The notes under the pieces are model-generated. The model searched no databases, was not told the origin of the DNA, and was given only the letters and a program-made list of their open reading frames with translations. From Sesamum alatum (taxonomy: Eukaryota > Streptophyta > Magnoliopsida > Lamiales > Pedaliaceae), in contig JACGWO010000004.1 in assembly GCA_034509735.1 (NCBI GenBank), positions 18,891,395 to 18,955,394 on the forward strand: DNA of 64,000 nucleotides. The letters are read 5' to 3'. Position 1 is the first letter of the stretch; each line of letters begins with the position of its first letter. Positions 42,439-53,887 of this stretch are shown here, piece by piece. Position numbers and translations under genes: made by a program.

Positions 42439-43902
42439 GGGCTCCCAGGAAGGGCTGCGTACATTAGGACCTGAGAGCATTCTGCATCAACATTGCTATA
42501 CATCAGCTCAGCGAATGGGTTATAGAGCATAATTTCTTTCCCTTTGTTCTCACTTTTATCCATCACATGTGCCCCCGGCGATCTGCCTGTCCGCGACTGT
42601 GGAGGAGAGGCGGTAGGGGCGTGGGGGCCTTGCGCCTTCTGCTGGAGCTGGTCCTCATTGCGCTTTGGGACGTAAACATGAAGAGGCGCTTGGGGGCACT
42701 TGTTCACTTGTGTTACCGTCGGGCATCGCTAGTCCGTATGGCCAACTGTGCCACACTCTTTAGACCAAGCCGGCATCTATTCAAATTCCATGGGACCCGA
42801 CAGAATCCCCCTTGCAGGTCTCCAACTGACGGTTGTACTACAACTAGGTGCTTTGACAGCTGCTTGGCGAAATCCACAAGCATTCATATACGGGCATAAT
42901 CTGTACATGCACATGTCCGAGTCACCGCATCTGTGTATAGAGTATGGTCAACACCACTAGCCACAACACTGAGGCCTTCCATTGTCCAGTATTCCACCGG
43001 TAGATTCCGACATCATACCCAAACTGGGAGCTTTTGGTGTTGTTACTTCTCCAACACCATACCCGGTTTTCACTTTTGAAGTAGTATAGGCGGCCCTTGG
43101 AAGAGCCATAGGCCTCCCTCAACAACATCTTCCATAGCCTGACCTGATTTAAATTGAAAGAAGTACAAGCCATTTGCGAAGGCCACTACCGATTGGACGT
43201 CCTTCCATGTGGACCGCGCAAACGCCTCCAGTTGCGGGAAGTAAGGCTTCCGACCCACAAAATGGCCTACTACGGTAGCCTACCAATGTCTCGCCCCCTC
43301 TTCCACCATCTGTGTCGTTGGCTTACCACAATAATGTCGTTTTGTTGCTCAGGGGCTACATATGTCAACGTCCGTCGCGAAGAATTGTTGAAGACATGAG
43401 TAAATGGGTCTAGGCTTGTGCTATTGGTGTCCAATTTGACATTTCCTACAAATATCTCAGGGCTCTTCGCATATCTGCCAGGATTCTCCAAATTAGGGTT
43501 ATCCACAGGAACCCTAGGCAGAGTGTTTTCTTTCACAAGATCGTTGTATGGACTGGGGGGTCTATTGTAGCGTACTAGCAATGACCTGGAGGGGGGACTT
43601 TCGTTCGTCGTCAGGACCACCATGGATAGGGGCAGGGAACTCGGCGGATCCCCCTCATGGCGTTTGGACTCGCCGAATTTCGCTACCCACCGCGCCGTAA
43701 GGGATGCGAGTTCCTCCAAGGACTTTTCATTCGAAGTATCCAATACCTTTTCAGCCAATTTCACAAATTCATGGAAGTGAAAAAGCGTCGGACTCTCTCC
43801 CCTTCATTAGGATCCAGTCCATCGGCCGCCACCTCCTCCTGGCTCCGGTAGGGTTTTGTAGAGCACTGAAGTCGGTGAGAAAGAATTCATGACGCATAGA
43901 TG
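42439..43902 (-). pseudogene. LINE1 ORF1, DUF4283-like nucleic-acid-binding protein
   Basis: 43270-43764 is an N-terminal region (LEELASLTARWVAKFGE... RYAKSPEIFVGNVKLD). 43070-43258 reads GRKPYFPQLEAFARSTWKDV, NGLYFFQFKSGQAMEDVVEG and LWLFQGPPILLQK, the DUF4283 domain typical of plant LINE ORF1. Downstream in another frame follow LPVWV, LPVEYWTMEGLSVVASG and a basic, Pro-rich tail to about 42560. It would coat LINE RNA. At least two frameshifts. The LINE 5' end is at about 43902. Confidence 0.85.
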
Positions 43903-43903
43903 A

Positions 43904-43922
43904 TTCTTATCCTCTATTTTTT
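43904..43922. repeat. Right target-site duplication of LINE1
   Basis: TTCTTATCCTCTATTTTTT, partner of 13583-13602. It establishes that both LINE halves are one insertion. Confidence 0.85.
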
Positions 43923-44119
43923 ATTTATAACTAAATTTTATAAAAAAAATTACATAGAAATTAAATTAAAAATTAGTATATATAGTAAAACATGGGGTCA
44001 TATTACTCATCATAAACATTAATCTGACACCCCTACCTTTTGGTAATTATAGAAATATTTCTGAGGATATTTATGTCCTTGAAATTATATTAAAGTTTGA
44101 CTAGATCAAAGAGAGCATT
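43923..44119. other. AT-rich intergenic DNA
   Basis: Short single-copy-looking stretch between LINE1 and the CACTA element. Nothing recognised. Confidence 0.6.
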
Positions 44120-44834
44120 CACTACAAAAAAAATATGGGATTTATAACGGTTTCTTTTTGTAACGACCATTAGGCCGTTACAATATCGATGGCCTTTGTA
44201 ACAAATTTGAAACAGAAATAGTTTGTTGATGTCACAATTTTAGGTAAGAGGAATTAATAATTAGGTCGTAGGAATAACCGTTGCTAAAGTCGTTACAAAA
44301 TAATGGTATGTGTAAAGATGTTACTAACATAATGTCATTACAAATTGTTTCAGCTATTGGAAGCACTTGTTAACCTTGTAACAACTGTGAGGTCGGGCAG
44401 AGAGTGGCCGTTACAACATCTGGTACGAAAAGAAAATCCGCTACAAATTTGGTATGACTTTTTCACCAGTCCGTTAATTTACAACGAAAAGATAAAATGG
44501 GGCAAGGCCGTTACAAGTGTTGCACTCACAAACCGTTTGAAATTTTAACTAATAGCTGCTGATATAAAAATTGATACAATTGCAATGGCTTGTTTCCTAA
44601 AGGAGGTGTTGCAATAATTTCTCTATCTAACGACTCCATTTCAATAGCTAGTTTTTGCCACAAAAGCATTTAAAAAAGCCAGTACATATTCTCCTAGATA
44701 TTATGTTGAATGTTGTTTTAAATTTATTTCATTTGTTCTAGTCTTGATTAACCACGCACACTCTAAATTTCGCTCGATCACAATTCATGCACATACACTT
44801 GATCGGTTATCGTATTGATCTATTGAGTTGGTCT
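44120..44834 (+). repeat. CACTA terminal inverted repeat and subterminal repeats
   Basis: CACTACAAAAAAAA terminus with repeated gttacaa/ttgtaac motifs, which in this superfamily bind the transposase-associated protein. The ORF 44345-44548 is not homologous to anything I recognise and is not called. Confidence 0.8.
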
Positions 44835-46754
44835 TGAAAGAATCGGGTACGGCCCAGGAACGCAACGGAAGCGTAAAAAGCTTGAATTTAAAGGCGTAAT
44901 TTAAACGGGTTCAAAGAGGTGTTTCCTTTGAAGTTCCCGGGCGTTCGGTGTTTGTCGAAGCATAAATTGAAGAGGAGAAGATGCTGGACATATGGCTAAA
45001 GGAAGTAAACAAAAATTACATAAAATATAAATGGAAACCAACCTTTGTTCACTACTCGTAGAACCGGTTCTAGCGTTGTTCCCTTTCCGTTTCTCCTTTG
45101 TGCACTTTTGGATCCAAACTAGAATCCCTCTAATTTGTCCACACCACACTATGGAATGTATATCCTCTAATATATTGCTAGATAGAAGTAGAGGAAAGAA
45201 GAAAGAATACTTCCAAAACAACACTATTGTTTAATGCCTTTTGGAATATTTTTAGTTCAACCTTTTCAAAAGGTATGAACACAAAAAGGAGAGTATTTTC
45301 AGAGATTTTGGAGAATATTTTGAGGTGAAAATTCATGCAAGTGCATGTGTACGATTTATGTGAATGGTTTTGTGTATGTAGAGTTGTTGAATTCAAAATT
45401 TAACTTCTCTTGTCAACTTTCAAAGCAACCTACATACACACACCACTATCTACATAACTATGCACCATTATAGCAAATAAACCACCCACCAAACCACACA
45501 ACGTCTGGTCATATGTTCCTCACATGTGGAGGATTTTAACTCATCTTTCACTTGCTATAATTTTTTCAATGGACTAAGACTACTAGTCTTGGGTTTTTAT
45601 TTAATCTAATTAAATAAAGTCCAATGGGCATTAATTAATCCAATTAATCTCAATCCAATTGAAGCTCATAAGTTTATTCAATCCAATTAAATAAACATAA
45701 GTCCAAACTCTAATTAATTGATCCAATCAGTTAATTAATCCAAACCAAATAATCCAATTAATTTAAAGGTTCTAAGTCAAAAAATTAACTAATCCAATTA
45801 ATTAATTCTTGGACCATCCATCAAATGGATTTTCCAATAATGATCCAATCATTTATTTTTCTCTTTCAATTAATTTCATCCAATTAAATTAATTCACTTC
45901 TTCTAGAATTAATTCTACCAATTCCATAGTGATTTGTGTGTGACTCTTTAGGTTCACCCTCAGCTAGACTTGGGCTTGTGTCCAATACAATTGGTCAATT
46001 AAATACAATTTAATTAACTGTTTTCAAATTAACCATTAATTGAAAAACGCCCGTCAACATGGGTGGCCGTCTAGCAACGGTCCATGGCACTAGAGACAAG
46101 GTGAATGTTGACGTGAACATTTAGGCTCCCGAGTACCATACGAGTATGGTCCTTCCATCATTTGTCTCCCGATCAAAGTCTAGGGCATGGAATTGCGCGT
46201 CGAGTCCCATCATGGACTAGACAACTATGCTCAATAACTCGAGACAGTTTGCTGTATTGATCGATGCAGGAAACCATTCCCTACTCGACGAATCGCTGTG
46301 GCCACAGACTTTAAGAGCTTAAATTGTCTCAGAGTGCATAGGAGACTCGACTGTCATATACTGACAAATGACGGATCCTATCTTGGAATCCACCGTCCTC
46401 AATACATATTCCGACTACACTGGATAAGGCTTATGATGAACCTATCCCAGATACGAACATCTCTTACCAAACATTGGATACAGCCTTCATATGCATGTCA
46501 CTGCCATGATTCCTCAATTCCGAGACTAGTCTCGTACTATTAAAGTCGGGAATTCCAGTCGTACCGACCAAGCCTCCAAGGCTTCCATATGACGATTCCC
46601 GCGAGTCAGTTTAGTTAGTTGACACCCTTGTCAACTAACCCATTAATATTGCATAGACGTCCAACGTCTGTCGCCGATGAAACACGACACTTATCCAATG
46701 AATGCAATCATTAGTGCAAGTCTGTATAGGACCCTCAATGCCCTTGTCTCGAAG
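44835..46754 (-). mobile_element. Left (3') LTR of G
   Basis: G/J family LTR, closely similar to 53888-55830. It has AATTAATCC-rich sequence, the ttaggttcaccctcagctag block and the tgggtggccgtctagcaac block near 46060. Interrupted at 46754 (cgaag) by H's LTR end. Confidence 0.85.
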
Positions 46755-47210
46755 TGAAAGCCTAGCAAAGGCATGTGGATCGTCCTGGGAGTAACGCGAA
46801 TGCCGAAGCGCGATATAATAAAATTGCAATAATTTAAAACATGCCATGAACAAGAATTCAATATAAACATGCGCGGGCTCCCTTGCCTGCCATGCGTCGG
46901 CCTGCATGTCCGACAGCGCGCTCAGTAGCCGCAAGCCCGCGCGCACTGTGCGTGCCTGGCAGGGCTGCAGCGCGCAAACTCCCTTGCCCGTGATGCGCTT
47001 TGCACCCCATTTTATTTTTCTGCACCATTTTCCATGAAAACCAAGAAATACCAATAATACCATGAACTCATACGTAATTAAACGACATGAAAATGACATG
47101 CTTGATAATATAAAACTTAAGAAACATATATATCATGCCATACACATTTTTCATTCTTTAAACACATGTAAAATCCTAGGCCTATACATCGAACCGGGCT
47201 CTGATACCAC
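46755..47210 (-). mobile_element. Element H: LTR scrap, GC-rich leader and primer site
   Basis: 46755-46868 is an LTR end (TGAAAGCCTAGCAAAGG...). It is fused at 46869 to a GC-rich leader tract (to about 46995, with gcgcgggctcccttgcc) and then to leader sequence ending at a primer-binding site (complement of GGGCTCTGATACCA, 47196-47209). All coding sequence is gone. The right LTR starts at 47211. Confidence 0.85.
47196..47209 (-). other. Primer-binding site of H
   Basis: On the minus strand TGGTATCAGAGCCC, the canonical plant initiator tRNA-Met site. It is the best preserved of the three in the window. Confidence 0.93.
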
Positions 47211-50200
47211 TGAAATCCTAGCAAAGGCGTGTGGATCGTCCCGGGAGTAACGCGAATGAGGAAGCACGATATAATAAAATTGCAATAATTTAAAACATGC
47301 CGTGAACAAGAATTAAATATAAACGTTCAAGGGGTGTACCCTTAAATCCCCCGGGCATTTGGTGTATCTCATCAATAAAAACAACGAAAGAAATTCATGG
47401 AGGCCCTAGGGTTAAAAAGACGGAATCAACAAAAATGAAAAAATCTACCCGGTTGTCGTTTTGTCTTTGAACCGCTACTCGTGTTGTTCCCCATTTTGAT
47501 AGATTGTGGATCGTCCGGGGAAATAGCGCGAATGCGGAAGCGCGGTATAAAATTAAATAACAAAAATTAAATCATGCTTTTACGTAAATAAAAGAACACG
47601 TTCAAGGGGTGTACCCTTGAAGTTCCCGGGTGTTTGGTGTATCTCATGAATTAAAAGCATACAAAATAATCATGGAGACCATAGGGATTAAATAAAGAGA
47701 GCAACGAAAATTAAATCGGAACCTATCGATTGTTGTTTTCGTCTTCTAACCGGTACTAGCGATGTTCCCCGATTTGCACCAAATCTCGTACGTGAGATTT
47801 TCCAAATTGTAACACACAATCCACCCACGTATCTTGCACGTCGTGCTAGCGAACGAACAATTATTTTTTTTTGGAGAGGATGAATTAATCATACGTTATT
47901 AGGTTAACGGGATTAATTCTTTTAAGTTCAATTGTTCCAAGAACAAAAGAACAAGAAACTATTTTCTTGAGAGAGAGAGAGAGAGAGGGCGGACGAGAGG
48001 GAGAGAGGGAGAGCCGAGTTGTGTGTGTGTGTGTGTGTTGGAGTTTCATCACCTTTCTAATAGTGAGGGGCTAGGACTATATGTAGAGGAGGAGTTTAAT
48101 CCTCTTCAAACTCCAACTCTAAAGAAGACTATTTTGACTAGGATTTTGACTTAGTCAAAGTCCTAGTCAAAGTAGTATTTGACCTAGTAAAATTTAATCC
48201 TAGCCATCCATCTCCCCTTTTAATCTCAACCATTAATTTAATTTAATGGAATATTTAAAACCTATTTGAATATTTCAAAGGGCAATAAATAAATATAATA
48301 AATATAAATATTTATTCTAGGCCCATTAAATTAATTTTCTAATAAATCCAATTGATTAGATCAATCCCTTTTATCTAATAAAAGGAATTAATTCTCTCCA
48401 AGAAAATAAAGAACCAGATTAAATCCAATTTAATCATTCCATTTCCCCAATATTTAATTCTAAATTAAATACTTAATGTGTGTGGATTGTGTGTGACTCT
48501 TTAGGTTGAATCCGCCCGTTACCATGGGTGGCCATCTAGCAACGGTCCATGGCACTAGAGACTAGGTGAATTTTTGGGGATGAACATTTAGGCTCTAACA
48601 GTACACTCGTCCTTCTGTCTACGGTCTCACCACTTAGGGTCTAGGGCACAGAAAATGCAGGTACCCATTTTGGACCTAAGTGTCGGTCTGGCCTTACTAA
48701 ACACTGCAAGGGAAACCTTCCCTTCTGTTCAGTTACTGTGGCCACAGATTTCAGGGACAAGACATAGAGCATACGTGAGACTCAACTATCAATGCCTTTT
48801 GACAGGAGACAGATCCTTCCTTGGAAACTGCTGTCACTCTATACACCAGAGCTGCACTAGACATGGCTTAAGACTACTCAAGTGCTTCTTGGCAATCTCT
48901 CACCATATCTAAGATACAGACATGACATACAGGTAAACTCAGCAGTTCCTCAAGTCAAAGGACTTGACCTGTACCGTTGGAACCGGGAACACACGTCATA
49001 CCTAGCTGACCCTACTCAAGGTCCTCCGTAAGACGGTTCCCGCGAGTCACCTCAGTCAACTGCTCCCTAGCAGGCTAACCCACTAACACTGCTTAGATGA
49101 CCTTCGTCACCCGTCGATGAAATACGACAGCAGATGCTTAGTGCAAGTCTCAAGGGGAATCTCGGTACCCATTTTCGAGATTCCTTGACTTGGAGATTTT
49201 CGAACTGATTCGGCGAGACTGATTTCATGGACCTACCTCCAAGCGTAGTCCCAGTCCCCGAAATACGTTTGTAGTCCGTAGGCTTTGTTTGCGTAGTGAA
49301 CAGATATGTATAAAGCAGATAAAGTGAACACAAATAAAGTAATGCCAAATGAATTTCACTTCTTTATTCATTAATAATATATCAAATCCTTGAAATTGTC
49401 TAGACATAGGTTACATTTCGCCTACCAAGATTGGCTACATGGTCACCTATTCTAACACATTTTTCTCCAAGATCTCGTGTTGAGACCATCTAATTCATAC
49501 ACGAAATCCGCCCACGTATCTTGATCCTTGTGCTAGCAAAAAACCAAGTGTATTTTATTTGGAGAGGACGGATTGATCAAACGCTATCAATTAACGAGAT
49601 CAATCCTCCTTCTATTTCAATTGTATGGAACAAAAGAACAAAAGAAAATATCTTGGGAAAGGGACAGAGGAGCGGCCGAGAGAGAGAGGGGGCAGTGATG
49701 GTGTGTGTGTGTGTGTGTGTTTTAAATTTCATCATCTCTTCCAAAGTGAAGAGTTAAGCATATATATAGAGTAGAAATCCTACTCCTCTTCTAATTCCCA
49801 CTCTTTGGAAGACTCCTTTTGGAATAGGATTTGACCTAGTCAAATCCTAGTCAAAGCTAGCTTCTTGGTCAAACAAATCCTAGCCATCCATCTCCCCTCT
49901 TTAATCTCAACCATTCATTAATTTAATGGAATATTTAAATCTAATTTAAATAATCCAAAGGGCAAGAAATAAATAAAATAAACATTAATATTTATTTTAA
50001 GCCCATTAAATTAAATTCCAATAAATCTAAATTTATTGGATAAATTCCTTTCATCTAATAAAAGGAATTAATTTTAACAAGATAAGAAAGATCCGATTAA
50101 ATCTAATTTAATCATTCCATCTCTCTCCAAATATTTAATTCTAAATTAAATACATTATGTGTGAGGATTGTGTGTGACTCTTTAGGTTCACCTTCCGCTA

Positions 50201-51134
50201 GACTTGATCGGATTCCTAGAATCCATTCGTCACCATGGGTGGCCGTCTAGCAACGGTCTATGGCACTAGAGACTAGGTGAAAGTGCGTGGTGGTGAACAT
50301 TTAGGCTCTACAGTACATCTATCCTTCTGTCTATAGTCTCACCACTTAGGGTCTAGGACACGGATACGTAGGTACCCATCTTGGACCTAAGTGTCGCCTT
50401 GTCCTACACTAAACGTCGTTGGGAATCCTTCCCTTCTATTTCTTTACTGTGGTCACAAATTTTAAAGACAAGACTCAGAGTATAGTGAGACGCTACTGTC
50501 AACGCTCTTGATAGGAGACATCTCCTTTCTTGGAAACTACTGTCACATAGCACATCATGGCTGCACGAGATATGGCTTATGACTACTCAGTAATTGTGTT
50601 TTGGTAATCTCTCACCATACCTAAGATATAGACACGGTGTACAGGTAAACTCAGCAATTCCTCAAGTCAAAGGATTGACCTATACTGTTGGAAGCGAGAA
50701 CTCATGTCATACCTATCCGACCCTACTCAAGATACTTTCTAAGACGGTTCCCGCAAGTCACCTCAATCAGCTGCTCCCTAGCAAGCTAACCCACTAACAC
50801 TGCATAGACGACCCTCATCTCCCGTCAATGAAACATGACAGTAGATGCTTAGTGCAATCCTCAAGTGGATTCTCGATACCTATTTCCCGAGATTCCTTGA
50901 CTTGGAGATTTTCAGACTGATTCGGCAAAAACTGATTTCGTGATCCTACCTCCAAGCGTAGTTCCAGTCCCTGAAATGTGATCTCAGTCTGTGGACTTTG
51001 TTTGTGTAGTGAATAGTTATAAAGCAGTAAAAGTGAACACAAAGTATGAGCCAGATGCATATCACTTTCTTATTCATCAAGGTTTATTAAAACTTTGAAA
51101 TTGTTCAAACATGGTTATAATTTGCCTAATAAGA
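47211..51134 (-). mobile_element. 5' LTR of H, split by solo LTR I
   Basis: 47211-47496 and 49463-51134 together form one LTR. The left end is TGAAATCCTAGCAAAGG, next to the primer site. The last ~25 bp of U3 (expected ..CACCTATTCTAACA) are missing, and the sequence passes at about 51134 (aataagattg) into the right LTR of G. It shares the tgggtggccgtctagcaac block (50236) with the other families. Confidence 0.85.
47497..49457 (-). mobile_element. Solo copia LTR I with CATTT target duplication
   Basis: 1961 bp between CATTT at 47492-47496 and 49458-49462. The left end is TGATAGATTGTGGATCG (one change from the TGAAAG of A) and the right end CACCTATTCTAACA. Excision in silico restores the H LTR (..gttccccattttctccaag..). 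It is very similar to the 3' LTR of A. Confidence 0.96.
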
Positions 51135-51553
51135 TTGTATCTCAGTTGACACCGTTGTAAACTAACCCATTAATATTGCATAGACGTCCAACGTCTGTCG
51201 CCGATGAAACACGACACTCATCCAATGAGTGCAATCATTAGTGCAAGTCTCTACAGGACCCTCGATGCCCTTGTCTCGACGTCCTCGACTTGGAATGTTT
51301 CAGACCAACCTTCAGAAGTTGGTTGCATAGCTGCCATCCAATGCGCAGCCCAATTACATGGGTTATCCAATTGGTCTGTGGGTATTTGTTGTGACGTTAA
51401 AACGCGGTTAACATAATTAGTAAGTACAACAAACACATAGTGGCACGGATGAGTACTTACTATATTCATCAAGTGAATATTACTTTAATAAAGATTGCTA
51501 TATAGTTACCAAAACCAAAAATCCAATTGGCTTTCTGGTCACCTATTCTAACA
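51135..51553 (-). mobile_element. Right (5') LTR fragment of G
   Basis: Overlaps in content with the last ~140 bp of the left G LTR (the tgcatagacgtccaacgtc block at both 46650 and 51177), so it is a second LTR rather than the continuation of the first. Ends ..GGTCACCTATTCTAACA. Confidence 0.82.
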
Positions 51554-52164
51554 AGTCTGACCAGATAAGAACTTGAACCCTTTTGTTAAACTAGATGCCC
51601 GTTTTGTTATTTTTATAGGTTGAAATATAATTCTAAATATATACATATATATATATGTCAGTGCATACGTAGTGATCATCATGTTAAGGCAATTGAGAAC
51701 ATGGATGTATGAGAAGAACTTCCCGAATAGGACGAGTCTTAAGCCGAAGTTTGAGGATGGTGTTAAGACTTTCATAGAGTGGGCTTAGTCTCAGGTTCGA
51801 CATATGGACAGAGATAAGATTAGGTGCCCATGTGAAAAGTGCAAAAACAGAGGGTTCAAAACACCTCACGAGGTCAATTTTGACTTATATAGGCGTGAGT
51901 TTATGCCAAAATATTATAATTGGACTTCTCACAATGAGGAGAGGTGCAGGAGTACTTTGATGCTGTGACCGGCCCTCCAGCGCAAGAGGATCAAACCCCA
52001 ACTACTCAGGAGGAGGGTAGTTCACATTGGGGTGATCAACAACAGATAGATTGAGCCCAGAGGATGGTTTATGATGTAGTTGGCTCGGGTTATTTTTCTT
52101 CTTACCACGAGGGTGTGCCTGATGATGGTACGAGGTCATGTCCTACTAATGCCAGTCATAGTTC
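51554..52164 (+). pseudogene. CACTA transposase, N-terminal zinc-finger-like region
   Basis: From about 51684: TWMYEKNFPNRT, GVKTFIEWA, then IRCPCEKCKNRGFKTPHEV, YRREFMPKYYNWTSHNEE. This matches the transposase-associated domain found at the N-terminus of plant CACTA transposases (C-P-C-x2-C and a W-x2-H end). A TAG interrupts it after IEWA and the frame shifts near 51940. The upstream ttttataggttgaaat may be an intron acceptor. Confidence 0.8.
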
Positions 52165-53518
52165 ATGGTATGGGGTATACCATATGATTATGTGTCAGGG
52201 TTGTCAGACAGTTTTTTTGATGTAGTGCGCGCTGCCGACCAGCCGCTGTGCAGTGGTTGTACCCAATCTCAGTTGGGGGCGGTTGCTGGTTTGATGAATA
52301 TCAAGGCCGAGGTCAATTTATCTGAGCGCACATATGATCAAATGTGCCAGTGGGCTGATCATATAATGCCCCACGATCAGAATTTCCCCCCTGATTACTA
52401 CAGTACGAGGAAATTGATTAGAGACTTAAGTTTACCTATTGAGAAGATTGATGCGTGTAAAAAGGGTTCCACGTTGTACTTGAAGGACGATATTGATCTG
52501 GAATACTGCAAGTTTTGTGGAGACGTTGGGTACAAGCCGACCAGGCAGCGAGACCCCTGCCGCCAAAATTCCAGGTATGTCGTTCTTAGGTACCTGCCGC
52601 TTACTCCCCGGCTGCAGAGGTTGTATGCTTCGGCAGCGACTGCTGTGCACATAACGTGGCATGACACACATTAGACGAATGAGAGCGCCATATGTCATCC
52701 GTCTAATGTAGAGACTTGGAGGCATATCGACCAGACACATCCCGACTTTGCATTAGAGTCCTGTAATGTTAGGCTGGGGCTGTGCACAAAAGGGTTTGCG
52801 CCGCACGGGCAATATGGTAAAACTTACTCATGTTGGCCCGTTATACTCACACCGTACAATCTCCCGTTGGGAATGTGCATGAAGTCGAGTATATGTTCCT
52901 CATGATGGTGATCCTGGTCCGTCAAATCTGAAGCGTCTGATCGATGTGTATCATGATCCGTTCATCGATGAGCTTTTGCAATTGTGGCATGTGGGTGTAC
53001 GGACACACGACAATGCCACCAACCAAGCATTCATTATGCGCATGGCATTGATGTGGACCGTGAACGACCTACCCGCTTGTGGGATGGTGTCTAGATAGAG
53101 TACCACTGGTATTATGGAGTGTCCAGTTTGTATGGATGACACACGGACATTCCATCTACAGCACGGTAGGAGGGCATACTACTTTGACTGCCACAGACAG
53201 TTTCTCCCCAAAGACCGTCCTTACCGTAGGAATAAGAAAGCCTTCACTAGAAAACGAGTGGAAAAGAAGGTTGCACGCCCGAGGCTGACTAGAGAGCAGG
53301 TTCGCGATTGGGTAGCAGAATACAATCCTACTGTTCAAGAACCTATGACACTCCCACCAGGATATGGTACTGTCTATAAGTGGTTGAAGAAAAACATCTT
53401 TTGGGATCTTTCATATTGGTCTACGCATCTGATACGGCACAACCTTGATGTCATGCACATTGAGAAAACCATGTTTGACAACATATTCAACACCGTGATG
53501 GATGTAAAGGGAACATGA
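52165..53518 (+). pseudogene. CACTA TNP2-type transposase
   Basis: 52165-52674 holds FFDVVRAADQPLCSGC, SERTYDQMCQWADHIMP and KLIRDLSLPIEKIDACKKGS. Frames between 52680 and 53100 give SCNVRLGLCTKGFAPHGQYG, PVILTPYNLPLGMCMKSS and NDLPACGMVS. 53114-53518 gives MECPVCMDDTRTFHLQHGR, FDCHRQFLP and YWSTHLIRHNLDVMHIEKTM. These are the ordered motifs of the Transposase_21 domain (D/E/D enzyme that excises and inserts CACTA elements). Several stops and at least four frameshifts; not functional. Confidence 0.9.
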
Positions 53519-53887
53519 AGGACAATATTGGATGCACGCAAAGACTTGAAAACCATACGTAATCGGCCAAAGCTTGAGTTGGATGAACAAAGACCGAATG
53601 CGGTGCCTAAAGTGGTGTATACCCTAACAAAGGAGCAGAAGGAGGATATGTGATTGAATTCGTCGTCTGAGGTTGCCTGATGGTTATGCATCTAATATTG
53701 CCTATTGCGTTGATATGATGGAGTTAAGGATGCACGGCATGAAGAGCCACGACTGTCACGTATTTATGTAGAGTTGATCCTAGTTGCTTTCAGTGAGATG
53801 CTTTCTGAGCATGTGTGGTATGCATTAATGGAGGTGATTTTGCTATTTCAACACATATGCTCGACTACGCTTGATGTTACCAAAGGA
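53519..53887 (+). pseudogene. CACTA DUF4218-like region, truncated
   Basis: Shifted frames give LRLPDGYASNIAYCVDM, RMHGMKSHDCHVFM and EMLSEHVWYALMEV then LLFQHICSTTLDV, the region that follows the transposase in plant CACTA proteins. It ends at AAGGA directly before copia J's LTR. Confidence 0.8.

Larger units (their letters stand above)
13603..43902 (-). mobile_element. L1-type LINE 'LINE1', split by ~26 kb of LTR elements
   Basis: The 3' part (13603-14522) and the 5' part (40649-43902) are on the same strand, in the right order, non-overlapping in the protein, and bracketed by matching ~19-20 bp duplications. The 5' part has ORF1 (DUF4283-like), endonuclease and the first half of RT. The 3' part has the zf-RVT C-terminus. 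Roughly 1 kb of RT, including the catalytic YADD/FADD region, is in neither half, so sequence was lost when the LTR elements accumulated or recombined. Both frames carry many stops and shifts. Confidence 0.8.
44830..51558 (-). mobile_element. Copia element G with nested H and I
   Basis: Both outer LTR ends are present: the left LTR starts TGAAAGAATCGG at 44835 and the right ends CACCTATTCTAACA at 51553. The flanks GGTCT (44830-44834) and AGTCT (51554-51558) match at four of five bases, consistent with an aged target duplication in the CACTA. No G coding sequence remains. The space between its LTRs is filled by H (46755-51134). Confidence 0.82.
44120..53887 (+). mobile_element. CACTA (En/Spm) DNA transposon, interrupted
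   Basis: The left terminus is CACTACAAAAAAAATATGGG, preceded by ATT (candidate 3-bp target duplication). The first ~700 bp carry subterminal repeats of the type ggccgttacaa in both orientations (near 44155, 44170, 44290, 44407 and 44512). Copia element G is inserted at 44835-51553. Beyond it lie a TNP2-type transposase (51680-53518) and the start of a DUF4218-like region, cut at 53887 by copia J. No right terminus is seen in the window. Confidence 0.88.

Noticed and set aside
46635..47099. 154-codon minus-strand frame
   Set aside because: Spans the joint of G LTR, H LTR scrap and leader; chimeric and without family similarity.
53114..53518. Host zinc-finger gene suggested by CPVC/CH residues
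   Set aside because: Neighbouring motifs and order identify it as the TNP2 transposase of the CACTA element.
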